Shown: positions 1 to 7,905 of the stretch, piece after piece
Position numbering within the stretch: the stretch's first letter is position 1
Layout: each line of letters opens with the position of its first letter
NCBI GenBank assembly: GCA_014384515.1
Contig: JACNFS010000129.1
Coordinates: 1-22,459, forward strand
DNA length: 22,459 nucleotides
Source: Dehalococcoidia bacterium
GTDB taxonomy: Bacteria > Chloroflexota > Dehalococcoidia > GIF9 > UBA5629
Reading direction: 5' to 3'
Translations under genes and position numbers: made by a program
The notes under the pieces: model-generated
Told to the model about the DNA's origin: nothing
What the model saw: the letters and a program-made list of their open reading frames with translations, nothing else
The model's database searches: none

Positions 1-187
1 GAGATTGCTTCGCTTCGCTCGCAATGACAAAAAGGGCCTCGCAAAGATAGTATGGGTTGGCATTGATTCGTCGCTGACGCTTCTGGCAATGACATTGTTG
101 AGCAATTCCTTGTGTTTGGGATTTGGTGCTTAGTGCTTGGGATTTTCTAATCATGTGCACATATTTGACGTGTTACACATAGACGCT
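1..187. repeat. Intergenic repeat debris at left edge
   Basis: No gene is supported here. The stretch holds two related imperfect copies of a short motif ending in GGCAATGACA or CGCAATGACA (about 7-30 and 76-95), preceded by GCTTCGCTTCGCTC or GCTGACGCTTCTG. This is the look of short dispersed intergenic repeats. The stretch lies downstream of the minus-strand acyl-CoA dehydrogenase. I see no U-tract terminator. Confidence 0.4.
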
Positions 188-1354
188 CTACACGAAAGCC
201 GAGATGCCTAGCATTTCTCGACCGATGATTAGCTTGTGAATCTGCGTGGCGCCGTCGGGGAAAGTGAGGGTGCGGGCATCGCGGAAATAGCGCTCAATGG
301 GGTATTCTTCAGAGATGCCGTAGGCGCCGTGGATTTGGACAGCCTGGGAGGTTACCCCGATGGCCATTTCTGTGCTGAAGGCTTTGGCCATAGAGGCTTC
401 TCTGAAGCAGATTTCACCCTTGCCTAGCAGGTAATAAGCCTGGTAGCAGAAAAACCGGGCTGCCTCGGTCATCATGACCATATCGGCAATCATTTCCTGA
501 ACGAGCTGAAAGCTGCCGATAGGGCGACCAAATTGTTTTCTCTCCTGGGCGTATTTGATGGCGGCGTCGATAGCTGCCTGAGCGAGTCCCACCGCTCCCA
601 TGCCCACGGATATTCGAATTGAGACAAGGTCGGTGAGTGCTATTCGGTAAGCATCACCCAGGGTGCCGACGAGGTTGCTTTTGGGAACCCGGCAATCCTC
701 GAAGATTACCTCTGAGGTCGGGCAGGAACGACAGCCTAGTTTGGGCAGTTCCCTGGTGGCAAACGGGGACTCAGCCTTATCGACGATGAAGCAGGAAATG
801 CCTCTAGCTCCCTTGCTCGGGTCGGTAGAGGCGAAGATAACAGCTATGTCAGCGATTCCGCCATTTGTTATCCAGGTCTTCGTGCCGTTGATTACGTAGT
901 AATCTCCGTCAGGTACGGCTGTAGTCTTGATATCCCGAGCCGCGGAGCCGACATCAGGTTCGGTCAATCCAAAACAGGTGATTTTCTCCAGGGACAGCAC
1001 CTGGGGGATGAACTTCGCCTTTTGCTCAGCAGTGCCATCCTTCAATAGAATGGGGAGCAAGGCGCCATCTTGCATCATGAGTATCATGCCTAAGCTGAGA
1101 TAAGCACGGGCCATCTCCTCGCCCAGAACACCGTAGGAGACGAGGTCGAGGCCTTGACCTCCATACTCTGGAGGAAGTGTTGAACCTATGTAGCCGAGAG
1201 GCAGCAGCTTCTTCAAAAGGCCTAAAGCTATATCTTTGGGCAGAGGATGATATTTGCGGTCATACTCATCGGCGATGGGCGTTATTTCTCGTTCCAGGAA
1301 TTCCCGAACGTTCTTCTTCAGTATTTTTTGTTCCTCGTTGAGTTCTGGAATCAT
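188..1354 (-). CDS. Acyl-CoA dehydrogenase family protein (388 aa)
   Basis: This is a full-length FAD-dependent acyl-CoA dehydrogenase, which would oxidise an acyl-CoA to the 2,3-enoyl-CoA and pass electrons to ETF. The family order is visible: an N-terminal helical domain from residue 1, the beta domain with CFGLTEPDVGSAARD near 127-141 and a TKTWITNGG segment near 157-165 (flavin contacts), then the C-terminal helical domain with RKQFGRPIGSFQ and the final IHGAYGISEEYPIERYFRD helix. The usual catalytic glutamate, in the motif that normally reads YEGT, is replaced by aspartate: FPDGATQIH puts Asp at residue 367. Some ring-acyl-CoA dehydrogenases use Asp, so the enzyme may still be active, with an unusual substrate. 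The start is chosen on the ATG preceded by an AAGGAGAGGA ribosome site. The gene stands alone on this strand. The substrate cannot be read from sequence. Confidence 0.93.
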   Translation of the reverse strand: MIPELNEEQKILKKNVREFLEREITPIADEYDRKYHPLPKDIALGLLKKLLPLGYIGSTLPPEYGGQGLDLVSYGVLGEEMARAYLSLGMILMMQDGALLPILLKDGTAEQKAKFIPQVLSLEKITCFGLTEPDVGSAARDIKTTAVPDGDYYVINGTKTWITNGGIADIAVIFASTDPSKGARGISCFIVDKAESPFATRELPKLGCRSCPTSEVIFEDCRVPKSNLVGTLGDAYRIALTDLVSIRISVGMGAVGLAQAAIDAAIKYAQERKQFGRPIGSFQLVQEMIADMVMMTEAARFFCYQAYYLLGKGEICFREASMAKAFSTEMAIGVTSQAVQIHGAYGISEEYPIERYFRDARTLTFPDGATQIHKLIIGREMLGISAFV

Positions 1355-1386
1355 TCCTCTCCTTCTCTTAGGTTATTGTGGGGGTT

Positions 1387-1415
1387 ATTCTAAACCAAGT
1401 TTTGAGCATTGTCTA
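1387..1415 (-). promoter_or_regulatory. Sigma70-type promoter of the acyl-CoA dehydrogenase gene
   Basis: On the minus strand, TAGACA (-35, at 1410-1415) is followed by a 17-nt spacer and TAGAAT (-10, at 1387-1392). Each hexamer matches the consensus at 5 of 6 positions. The -10 ends 32 bases before the ATG, leaving room for the AAGGAGAGGA ribosome site. Confidence 0.65.
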
Positions 1416-1439
1416 CTGACTGTGCTTTCTCTTCCCCTC

Positions 1440-1760
1440 GCTGTTGACGGGAGAGTCCGCTCGGACAGGTCTAAAGACCCGGCCCTATATTTCTTCCCTC
1501 TCCCTTGATGGGAGAGGCTAGGTGAGGGTGAGGAAAGATCAAAGATTAAAGACCAAAGATTGGAAATTCGCATCTATGGAGATATTGCCTTTTGGTTCTC
1601 ACGGTTAGCCCCTGAAACTCCTTTTGAATTTTGACCTGTCATTTTGCGTTTTACATTTTGACTTTTACATTTCCACCTGGAGTCTGCCACCCTACCCCTG
1701 GCGAGGCTAAAGCCTCGCACTACATGCTAGATGGGAGACGACTGTGGTGAGGGTGAGTTG
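1440..1760. repeat. Palindrome-rich intergenic repeat cluster
   Basis: The 463-bp spacer between the divergent acyl-CoA dehydrogenase and amrS genes holds a string of perfect short palindromes: GTCCG/CGGAC at 1455-1466, GGTCT/AGACC at 1468-1479, CCTCTCCC/GGGAGAGG at 1497-1517, and GCGAGGCT/AGCCTCGC at 1701-1718. The 12-mer GGTGAGGGTGAG occurs at 1521-1532 and 1746-1757. Two palindromes share the centre CTAAAG with different arms. This looks like degraded copies of dispersed hairpin elements. No credible gene lies in the spacer. Confidence 0.6.
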
Positions 1761-1789
1761 CTGACTTATAATCGGTTAGAGTGAAGTGG

Positions 1790-1795
1790 TATAAT
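1790..1795 (+). promoter_or_regulatory. Possible -10 element upstream of amrS
   Basis: A perfect TATAAT lies 22 bases before the amrS ATG, which would give a very short leader. A second TATAAT sits at 1767-1772. Neither has a convincing -35 hexamer at 16-18 nt, so the exact promoter is uncertain. Confidence 0.35.
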
Positions 1796-1817
1796 TGGCT
1801 AGGGTGGTGGTTGATTA

Positions 1818-2855
1818 ATGGCTGAGGCGTTGCTTTATGATAGGCTTCATGGGCCTAGGGTGCGCTGCAATGTTTGCCAGTGGCGTTGTGTTATTGGCCC
1901 GGGCAAGTCTGGCGTTTGTCGAGTACGTCGAAATGACGACGGCGTCCTTCGTGTGCTTAACTATGCTGAGGTCTCGTCGGTAGCCGTTGACCCTATCGAG
2001 AAAAAACCCCTGTTCCATTTTTTCCCGGGGAGCTTGGCTTTCTCTCTGGGTACCTGGGGGTGCAACTTTCACTGTAGGCATTGCCAGAACTGGGAGATCT
2101 CTTGCATTGAAGAGCTGGCGGAAATGATGAGGCCTTCAAAAAGGATTTCACCGCAGGAAGCTGTGAAATCAGCCAAAGAACGCCATTGTGGTGGCATCGC
2201 CTGGACTTACAATGAGCCGAGTATCTGGTTTGAATATACACTGGACTCAGCGAAACTGGCCAAGAAGAACGGGCTTTACACTGTTTACGTGACAAACGGT
2301 TATCTTACGCCAGAGGCTTTGGATACTATTGGGCCTTATCTCGACGCCTGGCGGGTTGATATTAAGGGTTTTTCTGATGCTTTGTACCGGGACTTAGCCA
2401 AGATTTCCCGGTGGCGGGGGATTCTTGAGGTGGCTAAGAGGGCGCGAGAGAAATGGAGTATGCATGTTGAGGTGGTGACGAATGTAATTCCGACGATGAA
2501 TGATGATGAGGAGCAGCTAGAGGGCATTGCTGGCTGGATACGGGACGAACTGGGAGAACTAACGCCGTGGCATGTCACCCGGTTTTATCCTCAGCATAAC
2601 CTGACCCATTTGCCACCGACCCCGATAGCCAGCCTGGAGAAGGCTTATGATATTGGTAAGAGAGCCGGCTTGCGCTTTGTCTATTTGGGCAACGTCCCCG
2701 GTCATGGTGGAGAGAACACTGTTTGCTATTCTTGCGGCAAAGTGGTCATTCACAGGTTTGGCTATGAGACTGAAGTGGTTGGCGTTGACGGCTCAAAATG
2801 TAAGTTTTGCGGGGCTGAACTTAATGTGACAGCGACCCCAAGGCAACTGGCTTGA
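1818..2855 (+). CDS. amrS: AmmeMemoRadiSam system radical SAM enzyme (AmrS)
   Basis: This is a radical SAM enzyme of the AmmeMemoRadiSam type (345 aa). The radical SAM cysteine triad is CNFHCRHC, with Cys82, Cys86 and Cys89 ligating a 4Fe-4S cluster that cleaves SAM. An N-terminal cysteine group (Cys17, Cys20, Cys24, Cys34, in CNVCQWRC) and the following GKSGVCRVR segment are typical of this branch, which resembles pyruvate formate-lyase activating enzymes. The C-terminus carries two CxxC pairs (Cys303/306 and Cys328/331) that look like a zinc ribbon. The MEMO-like and AMMECR1 genes follow immediately, which is the diagnostic trio. The reaction of this conserved system is not established to my knowledge. 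The ribosome site before the ATG is weak. Confidence 0.93.
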   Translation: MAEALLYDRLHGPRVRCNVCQWRCVIGPGKSGVCRVRRNDDGVLRVLNYAEVSSVAVDPIEKKPLFHFFPGSLAFSLGTWGCNFHCRHCQNWEISCIEELAEMMRPSKRISPQEAVKSAKERHCGGIAWTYNEPSIWFEYTLDSAKLAKKNGLYTVYVTNGYLTPEALDTIGPYLDAWRVDIKGFSDALYRDLAKISRWRGILEVAKRAREKWSMHVEVVTNVIPTMNDDEEQLEGIAGWIRDELGELTPWHVTRFYPQHNLTHLPPTPIASLEKAYDIGKRAGLRFVYLGNVPGHGGENTVCYSCGKVVIHRFGYETEVVGVDGSKCKFCGAELNVTATPRQLA

Positions 2856-2866
2856 GGAGGTAGTTT

Positions 2867-3673
2867 ATGGCAGGGATAGTTTTTGGTTGTATTGTACCTC
2901 ATCCCCCGCTGCTGGTACCTGCTATCGGTGGAGGACAGGAGGCGGCGATATCAGCAACAACACAGGCTATGGAGCAATTAGCTGATAAGTTAGCCGGGCG
3001 GCATCCTGAAACAATTTTGATTATCAGCCCTCATGGAGAGTATCACTCTGATGCTATGGGCATACTTACTGCCAAATCATCGACCGGCGATCTAAGTAGT
3101 TGGGGCGTTCGGGGGCCTCGGCATGACTTTCATAATGACCTCGAAATGGTGGCACTTGTTCAGAAGGAAGCAAAAGCGGCTGGTATTGGCACAAAGTCTA
3201 TTGGTGAGAAGAGCTACCGGCTTGACCACGGGGTAATGGTGCCCATGCACTTCCTACTTTCTGGAGTGAAGGGGGTGCCGCTGGTGCCGCTCACGTTCTC
3301 CTGGCTTCCGTTGGAGACGCATTTCACGTTTGGTAAAGCGATTAGACGAGCTGCAGAGCAAAGTCAAAAGCAAGTAGCATTGGTGGCCAGCGGTGATCTT
3401 TCTCATCGACTTATTCCAGGGGCGCCAGCGGGTTACGAGCCTATGGGTAAAGTCTTTGACGAGAAACTGGTGAAGGCGTTATCATGTTTGGATACTGGGG
3501 ATATTTTGAATTTGGATAGGGAGCTTATTGAGCGGGCTGGAGAATGCGGCTTGCGCTCTTTTGTAATCCTTCTAGGTGCGCTGGATGGGCTCAGGGTAGA
3601 ACCCGAGATTCTTTCATACGAGGGACCTTTTGGGGTCGGCTATCTAGTAGCTTCTTTTGAAGTTGTGCCTTGA
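2867..3673 (+). CDS. amrB: AmmeMemoRadiSam system MEMO/LigB-family protein (AmrB-like)
   Basis: This 268-aa protein belongs to the MEMO1/LigB extradiol-dioxygenase-like superfamily. Candidate metal or active-site residues are His12 in VPHPPL, His56 in IISPHGEY, the LDHGVMVPMH segment (Asp120, His121, His128) and SGDLSH (Asp177, His180). The C-terminal YEGPFGVGY stretch is also conserved in the family as I know it. It begins 11 bases after amrS behind a strong GAGGAGGT ribosome site. In some Firmicutes the same LigB domain is fused to AMMECR1 in a single protein; here the two are separate genes. No dioxygenase substrate can be assigned. MEMO proteins are metal-binding, but their bacterial role is unresolved. 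Confidence 0.9.
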   Translation: MAGIVFGCIVPHPPLLVPAIGGGQEAAISATTQAMEQLADKLAGRHPETILIISPHGEYHSDAMGILTAKSSTGDLSSWGVRGPRHDFHNDLEMVALVQKEAKAAGIGTKSIGEKSYRLDHGVMVPMHFLLSGVKGVPLVPLTFSWLPLETHFTFGKAIRRAAEQSQKQVALVASGDLSHRLIPGAPAGYEPMGKVFDEKLVKALSCLDTGDILNLDRELIERAGECGLRSFVILLGALDGLRVEPEILSYEGPFGVGYLVASFEVVP

Positions 3674-3693
3674 GGTTCGTTTAAGGGGGTAGA

Positions 3694-4209
3694 ATGGAAA
3701 AGCAGCTTCACCCAATAGTAAAGCTGGCCAGAGAGGCGGTGGAAAGCTATGTTGGCCAGGACAAGGTACTCAAGCCAAAAGAGCTTACCGATGAAATGAA
3801 GCAGAGGTCTGGAGTTTTCGTGTCTATAAAGAAGCATGGTGAATTGAGAGGTTGCATTGGCACCTTTGAGCCAAGTAGAGCGAATGTAGCTGAAGAAATC
3901 GTTGCTAATGCTATTAGTTCAGCCACTCAAGACCCTCGCTTTGCATCGGTTGTGGTTTCTGAGCTAGGTGACCTGGAATACAGCGTGGATATCCTCACCG
4001 AGCCTGAACCGGTGGATGGTATTGACCAGCTTGACCCGAAGAAATATGGGGTAATTGTGGAGTGTGGGTTTAGGCGGGGGCTGTTGCTACCTGATCTCGA
4101 AGGTGTGGCCACTGCTGAAAAGCAGATCGAGATTTGTCGAGCTAAGGCTGGCATATCAGCTGATGAACCGATTAAACTGTACCGCTTTGAAGTGAGGAGA
4201 TACAAGTAA
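3694..4209 (+). CDS. amrA: AMMECR1 domain protein (AmmeMemoRadiSam system protein A)
   Basis: This 171-aa protein is essentially one AMMECR1 domain. The family hallmark [10 protein letters not shown] is at residues 51-60 and contains the invariant-looking Cys54. It is followed by the helical AVAEEI-like region, the DPRF motif, an [11 protein letters not shown] strand and a PEGV-like turn (LEGVAT). AMMECR1 proteins are near universal, and their biochemical activity is unknown. The gene lies 20 bases after the MEMO gene behind an AAGGGGGT ribosome site. Only one base separates its stop from the GTG start of the following tubulin-like gene, so it is almost certainly in the same transcript. Confidence 0.93.
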   Translation: MEKQLHPIVKLAREAVESYVGQDKVLKPKELTDEMKQRSGVFVSIKKHGELRGCIGTFEPSRANVAEEIVANAISSATQDPRFASVVVSELGDLEYSVDILTEPEPVDGIDQLDPKKYGVIVECGFRRGLLLPDLEGVATAEKQIEICRAKAGISADEPIKLYRFEVRRYK

Positions 4210-4210
4210 C

Positions 4211-5368
4211 GTGAGGTTGCTGATTATTGGTGTTGGCGACTGTGGCTGCAGGCTGGCTGGTGAGTTCGCCCGGTTAAACAAGGTGGCAAGAGCCAAGCGG
4301 CGAGTCAGCATAGTTAGCCGTGCCTACGCGATTAACGATGACCAGGCCAGCCTGGCGGCTTTGCCCAAGGCTGGGCGTGAATGGCTGCATCCTGTGTTGA
4401 TTCGCAGCTCGCTTGTAGGTGAAAACAAGTCGAATGAAGCTGGCACCCAACATATGCGTCAGGAGAGCGACCGGGTGCTGACGGCTATGAGAACGGGTGG
4501 TTTTTTTGAGGCGGATGCTTTTCTATTGATCGCTGGTGCCGCTGGAAGCCTTGGTTCTGGTGGAGTTCCAGTGATAGCCAAACTGTTCAAGGAGCGCTAT
4601 GTGGGTAAACCGGTCTATGCTCTCATTGTTCTTCCGTTTGAATCCGAGGCGGCCGACCCGCAATACGCTCATAATACGGCTACCTGTCTCAAGTCAATCG
4701 ATAAAGTGACTGACGCCGTGATTTTGGTGGATTACGGGGGGGTCGGAACGTGGGGAGACACGACACAGGTTGAGAGGATGGACGGAGTGAACAAAGATAT
4801 AGTTTTTTCATTTTATGACCTTCTTTGTGCTGGTGAGGCGGTTGGCTCAAAACATGTTGGAGCCAAAGTGCTGGATGCTGGCGATATAGTGCAAACGCTA
4901 ACAGGTTGGACAGCGATAGGCGTCGGCAGAACAAAATTCCGCGCGTCAAGATTTCCCTGGAGGAAGTCGCGGGATTTTCGGGAGACGGGCTCGGAAACGC
5001 TCAGGGCTATGGAGGCGATGAACTTGGCTTTGATTCGGTTGTCGATTGATTGCAAGTTGGAGGATGCTGGCAAAGCCCTGTATCTTCTTTCAACTCCGGC
5101 AAAACAAGCTAATATTGATATGGTCAAAGTTCTGGGGAATCGCCTGCGGGAGGTGGCAGGGAACGCTGAAATAAGAGACGGCAGTTTCTTCGGGGCTAGA
5201 GGTTTTGTCCAGGTTACTGTGGTGGTATCAGAGTTGGTTTATGTGGAGGCGATTAAGAATTACTATGACAGGGCGGTTAAATCAGCTCGGACGCCCAAAA
5301 CGGGGGAGGAGGCAGGGGGGAAGGCAGAGAGGAAGACAAAGAAGACGACGAAGAAGAAGGCAGATTAG
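4211..5368 (+). CDS. Divergent tubulin/FtsZ-like protein (paralog A)
   Basis: This is a 385-aa tubulin-superfamily protein, clearly paralogous to the two 393-aa copies elsewhere in the window. Shared landmarks are the N-terminal nucleotide-binding strand (GVGDCGCRLAGEF, residues 7-19), the VGKPVYALIVLPFE strand, the NTATCLKSI helix and the T7-type LDAGDI loop (Asp222, Asp225). Its nucleotide signature is altered: AGSLGSG at 111-117 where the others have AGGTGSG, GDCG instead of GQCG, and NDD instead of NTD at the loop near residue 42. It ends in a Lys/Arg-rich tail of about 25 residues that the others lack. GTG is the only sensible start, with AGGAG 11 bases upstream, and it is coupled to the AMMECR1 stop. 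A regulatory or non-polymerising role is possible but unproven. Confidence 0.85.
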   Translation: MRLLIIGVGDCGCRLAGEFARLNKVARAKRRVSIVSRAYAINDDQASLAALPKAGREWLHPVLIRSSLVGENKSNEAGTQHMRQESDRVLTAMRTGGFFEADAFLLIAGAAGSLGSGGVPVIAKLFKERYVGKPVYALIVLPFESEAADPQYAHNTATCLKSIDKVTDAVILVDYGGVGTWGDTTQVERMDGVNKDIVFSFYDLLCAGEAVGSKHVGAKVLDAGDIVQTLTGWTAIGVGRTKFRASRFPWRKSRDFRETGSETLRAMEAMNLALIRLSIDCKLEDAGKALYLLSTPAKQANIDMVKVLGNRLREVAGNAEIRDGSFFGARGFVQVTVVVSELVYVEAIKNYYDRAVKSARTPKTGEEAGGKAERKTKKTTKKKAD

Positions 5369-5391
5369 CATGGGATGCTTGGCAATGCTCC

Positions 5392-5448
5392 TGTCATTCT
5401 GACCGGAGCGAAGAATCTAGAGACCCTTCGCTGTGGCTCAGGGTGACA
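5392..5448. repeat. Short dispersed palindromic repeat
   Basis: This 57-bp element between the tubulin-like gene and rarA has imperfect inverted ends (TGTCATTCTGA at the left, TCAGGGTGACA at the right) and an internal GGAGCGAAGAATCTAGAGA stretch. A fragment of the same wording (TTCTGACCGGAG) recurs at about 10508-10519. It resembles widespread intergenic repeats in bacterial genomes. It may form a hairpin in RNA but has no T-tract. Confidence 0.55.
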
Positions 5449-5470
5449 ACTAAATACTGTTGAGATTAGC

Positions 5471-6841
5471 ATGACTCTTTTCGACTTAGATCAACTGGAA
5501 TCGAAGGGCAAAGCGACGCGTGGGATGGACTCTGAGTTGTCTGGTGATATGCCTTTAGCAGCTAGAATGCGGCCGCGAAATTTTGAGGAGTTTGTGGGGC
5601 AGAAGCATCTGGTGGGCGAGGGGCGGGTGCTAAGGAAGTGCATTGAGGCAGACCAGTTACCATCGATGATTTTTTGGGGCCCACCAGGCAGCGGCAAGAC
5701 GACCCTGGCTTTTGTTATTGCTAGCGTCACCAGGTCACACTTTAGTCCGCTGAGTGCAGTCAACGCGGGTGTGGCTGATTTGCGCCGCATAGTTGATGAG
5801 GCCAAGCACAGACTCAAGCTATCCGGGCAACGGACTGTCTTGTTTATTGATGAGATTCATCGATTTAATAAGGCTCAGCAGGATGTCATATTGCCCTTCG
5901 TGGAGAACGGCGTGGTAATTCTCATCGGTGCCACAACCGAGAATCCTTCCTTCGAGGTTATCTCTGCTTTACTCTCGAGATGCCGAGTGTTTACTCTAAA
6001 TTCATTAACTGATGAAGAGGTTCGCCATATTGTTGAACGAGCTATGAAAGACGAGGAGAGAGGGCTGGGGAAATTGAAGGTAGAGCTAGCTGAAGAGGCT
6101 TCAGCACATCTGGTTGTTATGTCTAACGGTGATGCTCGGGTGGGGCTCAATGCCTTGGAGATGGCAACTCAGGCTACTTCGCCGGAAGCTGATGGATATC
6201 GCAGACTCGGCCTGACCACCATCGAGGAAGCCCTACAGCATCGTGCTTTGCTTTATGACAAAAGTGGCGACCAGCACTATGATTTTATTTCGGCGCTTCA
6301 CAAGTCGCTACGTGGTTCAGATCCGGACGCAGCTTTGTATTGGCTGGGGCGAATGCTCGAGGCTGGAGAGGACCCTCTTTATGTTGCCCGACGCCTGGTG
6401 CGGTTTGCTTCTGAGGATGTGGGTATGGCCGATCCGCAAGCGTTGATGGTGGCTGTAGCCGTGCAACAAGCGGTGCATTTTGTGGGCATGCCTGAGTGCA
6501 ACCTGGCTCTGGCTGAGGCGGTAACTTATCTGGCTACGGCTCCAAAAAGCAATTCCCTCTATGTAGCCTATTCTCAGGTGCAGCAAGACGTTGAAGGAAG
6601 TCGCAATGAGCCGGTGCCACTTCACCTGCGCAATCCAGTTACCGGACTAATGCGAGGGCTGGGATATGGGAAAGGCTATGAACACGCCCATGATCATCCA
6701 GGGCACTTTGTAGAGCAACAGAACCTGCCGACTTCGCTTCAGGGCAAGCACTACTACTTCCCCAGCGACCAGGGCTACGAGAAGGAAGTGGATGCCAGAC
6801 TTGAAGCCTGGTGGGGGAGCAACCGGGAGAAGAAAGACTGA
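5471..6841 (+). CDS. rarA: Replication-associated recombination protein RarA (MgsA), AAA+ ATPase
   Basis: This 456-aa AAA+ ATPase of the RarA/MgsA/WRNIP1 family acts at stalled replication forks. Visible motifs are ARMRPRNFEEFVGQ at 31-44 (family N-box), Walker A GPPGSGKT at 70-77, Walker B LFIDEIHRFN with Asp127 and Glu128, sensor 1 GATTEN at 153-158 and the arginine-finger segment SRCRVF near 169-174. The C-terminal half has the family's tetramerisation region with YDFISALHKSLRGSDPDAALYWLGRMLE and the late KSNS and HLRN segments. Length matches the family. The ATG has only a weak ribosome site, and a 57-bp repeat separates it from the preceding gene, so it may have its own promoter. Confidence 0.96.
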   Translation: MTLFDLDQLESKGKATRGMDSELSGDMPLAARMRPRNFEEFVGQKHLVGEGRVLRKCIEADQLPSMIFWGPPGSGKTTLAFVIASVTRSHFSPLSAVNAGVADLRRIVDEAKHRLKLSGQRTVLFIDEIHRFNKAQQDVILPFVENGVVILIGATTENPSFEVISALLSRCRVFTLNSLTDEEVRHIVERAMKDEERGLGKLKVELAEEASAHLVVMSNGDARVGLNALEMATQATSPEADGYRRLGLTTIEEALQHRALLYDKSGDQHYDFISALHKSLRGSDPDAALYWLGRMLEAGEDPLYVARRLVRFASEDVGMADPQALMVAVAVQQAVHFVGMPECNLALAEAVTYLATAPKSNSLYVAYSQVQQDVEGSRNEPVPLHLRNPVTGLMRGLGYGKGYEHAHDHPGHFVEQQNLPTSLQGKHYYFPSDQGYEKEVDARLEAWWGSNREKKD

Positions 6842-7491
6842 GACGGAAGGCCGTATCTTTCCCCTGTGGCGATATTACCCTGGAAGGTGTTTGTTATTTC
6901 CCTGAGGGCGAAGGAGTATTCCCGGCCGTAGTCCTGTGTCATCCTCATTCTCTTTACGGCGGCTCGATGGACAACAACGTTATTCTGGCGGTGGGTTCAA
7001 CCCTGGTTAACAAGTCCACAATTGCCTTCATGTTTAACTTTCGTGGGGTAGGCGGCAGTCAGGGCAGCTTTGGAGGTGGCGTTGCTGAGCAGGAGGATGT
7101 GGCAGCAGCCATAAGCTGGCTAGCTTGTCAACCCGAAGTCGACGCAGGTAGAATGGGGCTGGTCGGCTATTCCTTTGGTGCCGCGGTGGCTTTGCCTGTT
7201 GCCCATAGTGACAAACGGGTTAAGGCGGTGACGCTTATCTCGCCGCCTCTTGAGCCATCACAAATGCCGCAGCTAAAGGAGTGTGCTAAGCCCAAGCTCA
7301 TAGTCTGTGGGACTGAGGATTTTGTGGTTTCGCTTGAGAAAGCGGAGCTGATGAATCGAGAGGCGGCCGAACCAAAGCAATTTGAGCTTGTTTCTGGGGC
7401 TGACCATTTCTGGTGGGGGCATGAGGTGGTGCTGGCAGAGAAAGTGGCAGCTTTCTTTGGCGGTCTATTTGGGAGTGATAGTGCTGAATGA
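6811..7491 (+). CDS. Alpha/beta hydrolase (226 aa)
   Basis: This is an alpha/beta-hydrolase fold protein, predicted cytoplasmic, with a readable catalytic triad: nucleophile Ser121 in GYSFGA, acid Asp170 in CGTEDFVV and His199 in GADHFWWG. The oxyanion region is HPHSLYGG near 44-51, and the NFRGVGGSQG segment at 76-85 is typical of the small esterase/dienelactone-hydrolase-like group. The frame opens with GTG at 6811, overlapping the last 31 bases of rarA. The ribosome site is poor, and no in-frame ATG precedes the conserved AVSFPCGDITLEG region, so GTG 6811 is the best available start. The overlap implies translation coupled to rarA. The substrate is unknown. Confidence 0.88.
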   Translation: MGEQPGEERLRRKAVSFPCGDITLEGVCYFPEGEGVFPAVVLCHPHSLYGGSMDNNVILAVGSTLVNKSTIAFMFNFRGVGGSQGSFGGGVAEQEDVAAAISWLACQPEVDAGRMGLVGYSFGAAVALPVAHSDKRVKAVTLISPPLEPSQMPQLKECAKPKLIVCGTEDFVVSLEKAELMNREAAEPKQFELVSGADHFWWGHEVVLAEKVAAFFGGLFGSDSAE

Positions 7492-7587
7492 CGGTCAGCG
7501 ATATAACAAATCCTCGTCTTTACGGGAAGCGGGCTGGAGTGGCACCACATAGCTGCCCTGCCTTAGTCATGAAGCGAGTACGAGCCT

Positions 7588-7905
7588 TCAGTCCTCGAGC
7601 TTGTCAGGTGCTTCGCTCTCCTGCTCTTTGTATTCTGGCAAATAGTCCGCGAGATTCCTGCCCTGAAAGTAAACCTCGCAGACCAGCCTACCGCGTTCTA
7701 TCCCGCGCGGCGATCCTAACTCAACTTTCTTATTCTGGATAAGGATGGAAAGCTTCTGTTCAGCAGCCATCGCCCCTTTTCCGGTCTTGGGAGCATTGTA
7801 GCCAGTCGCTTGCACGCGATTTCCGGTCCTGTTCTCCAATTCCCAGCCCGGAGATACATCAAGTGTATTACCATCAATAACCGCTACTACGGCAAATGTC
7901 TCCAT
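7588..7905 (-). CDS. SNase-like (thermonuclease fold) protein with substituted catalytic residues
   Basis: This 105-aa protein matches the staphylococcal-nuclease fold in outline: FAVVAVIDGNTLDV at 4-17, RVQATGYNAPK at 30-40, a helix around AAEQKLSILIQNKKVEL, then RGRLVCEVYFQGRNLADYL. Aligning by eye to the classical enzyme, the calcium and catalytic positions are changed: Asp21 to Asn13, Arg35 to Gln32, Asp40 to Asn37 and Glu43 to Lys40. Only the Arg87 equivalent (Arg73) remains. It is therefore probably a non-catalytic nucleic-acid or protein-binding version. A GAGG ribosome site sits 5 bases before the ATG. It is the last gene of a minus-strand run and converges on the hydrolase gene. Confidence 0.7.
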   Translation of the reverse strand: METFAVVAVIDGNTLDVSPGWELENRTGNRVQATGYNAPKTGKGAMAAEQKLSILIQNKKVELGSPRGIERGRLVCEVYFQGRNLADYLPEYKEQESEAPDKLED

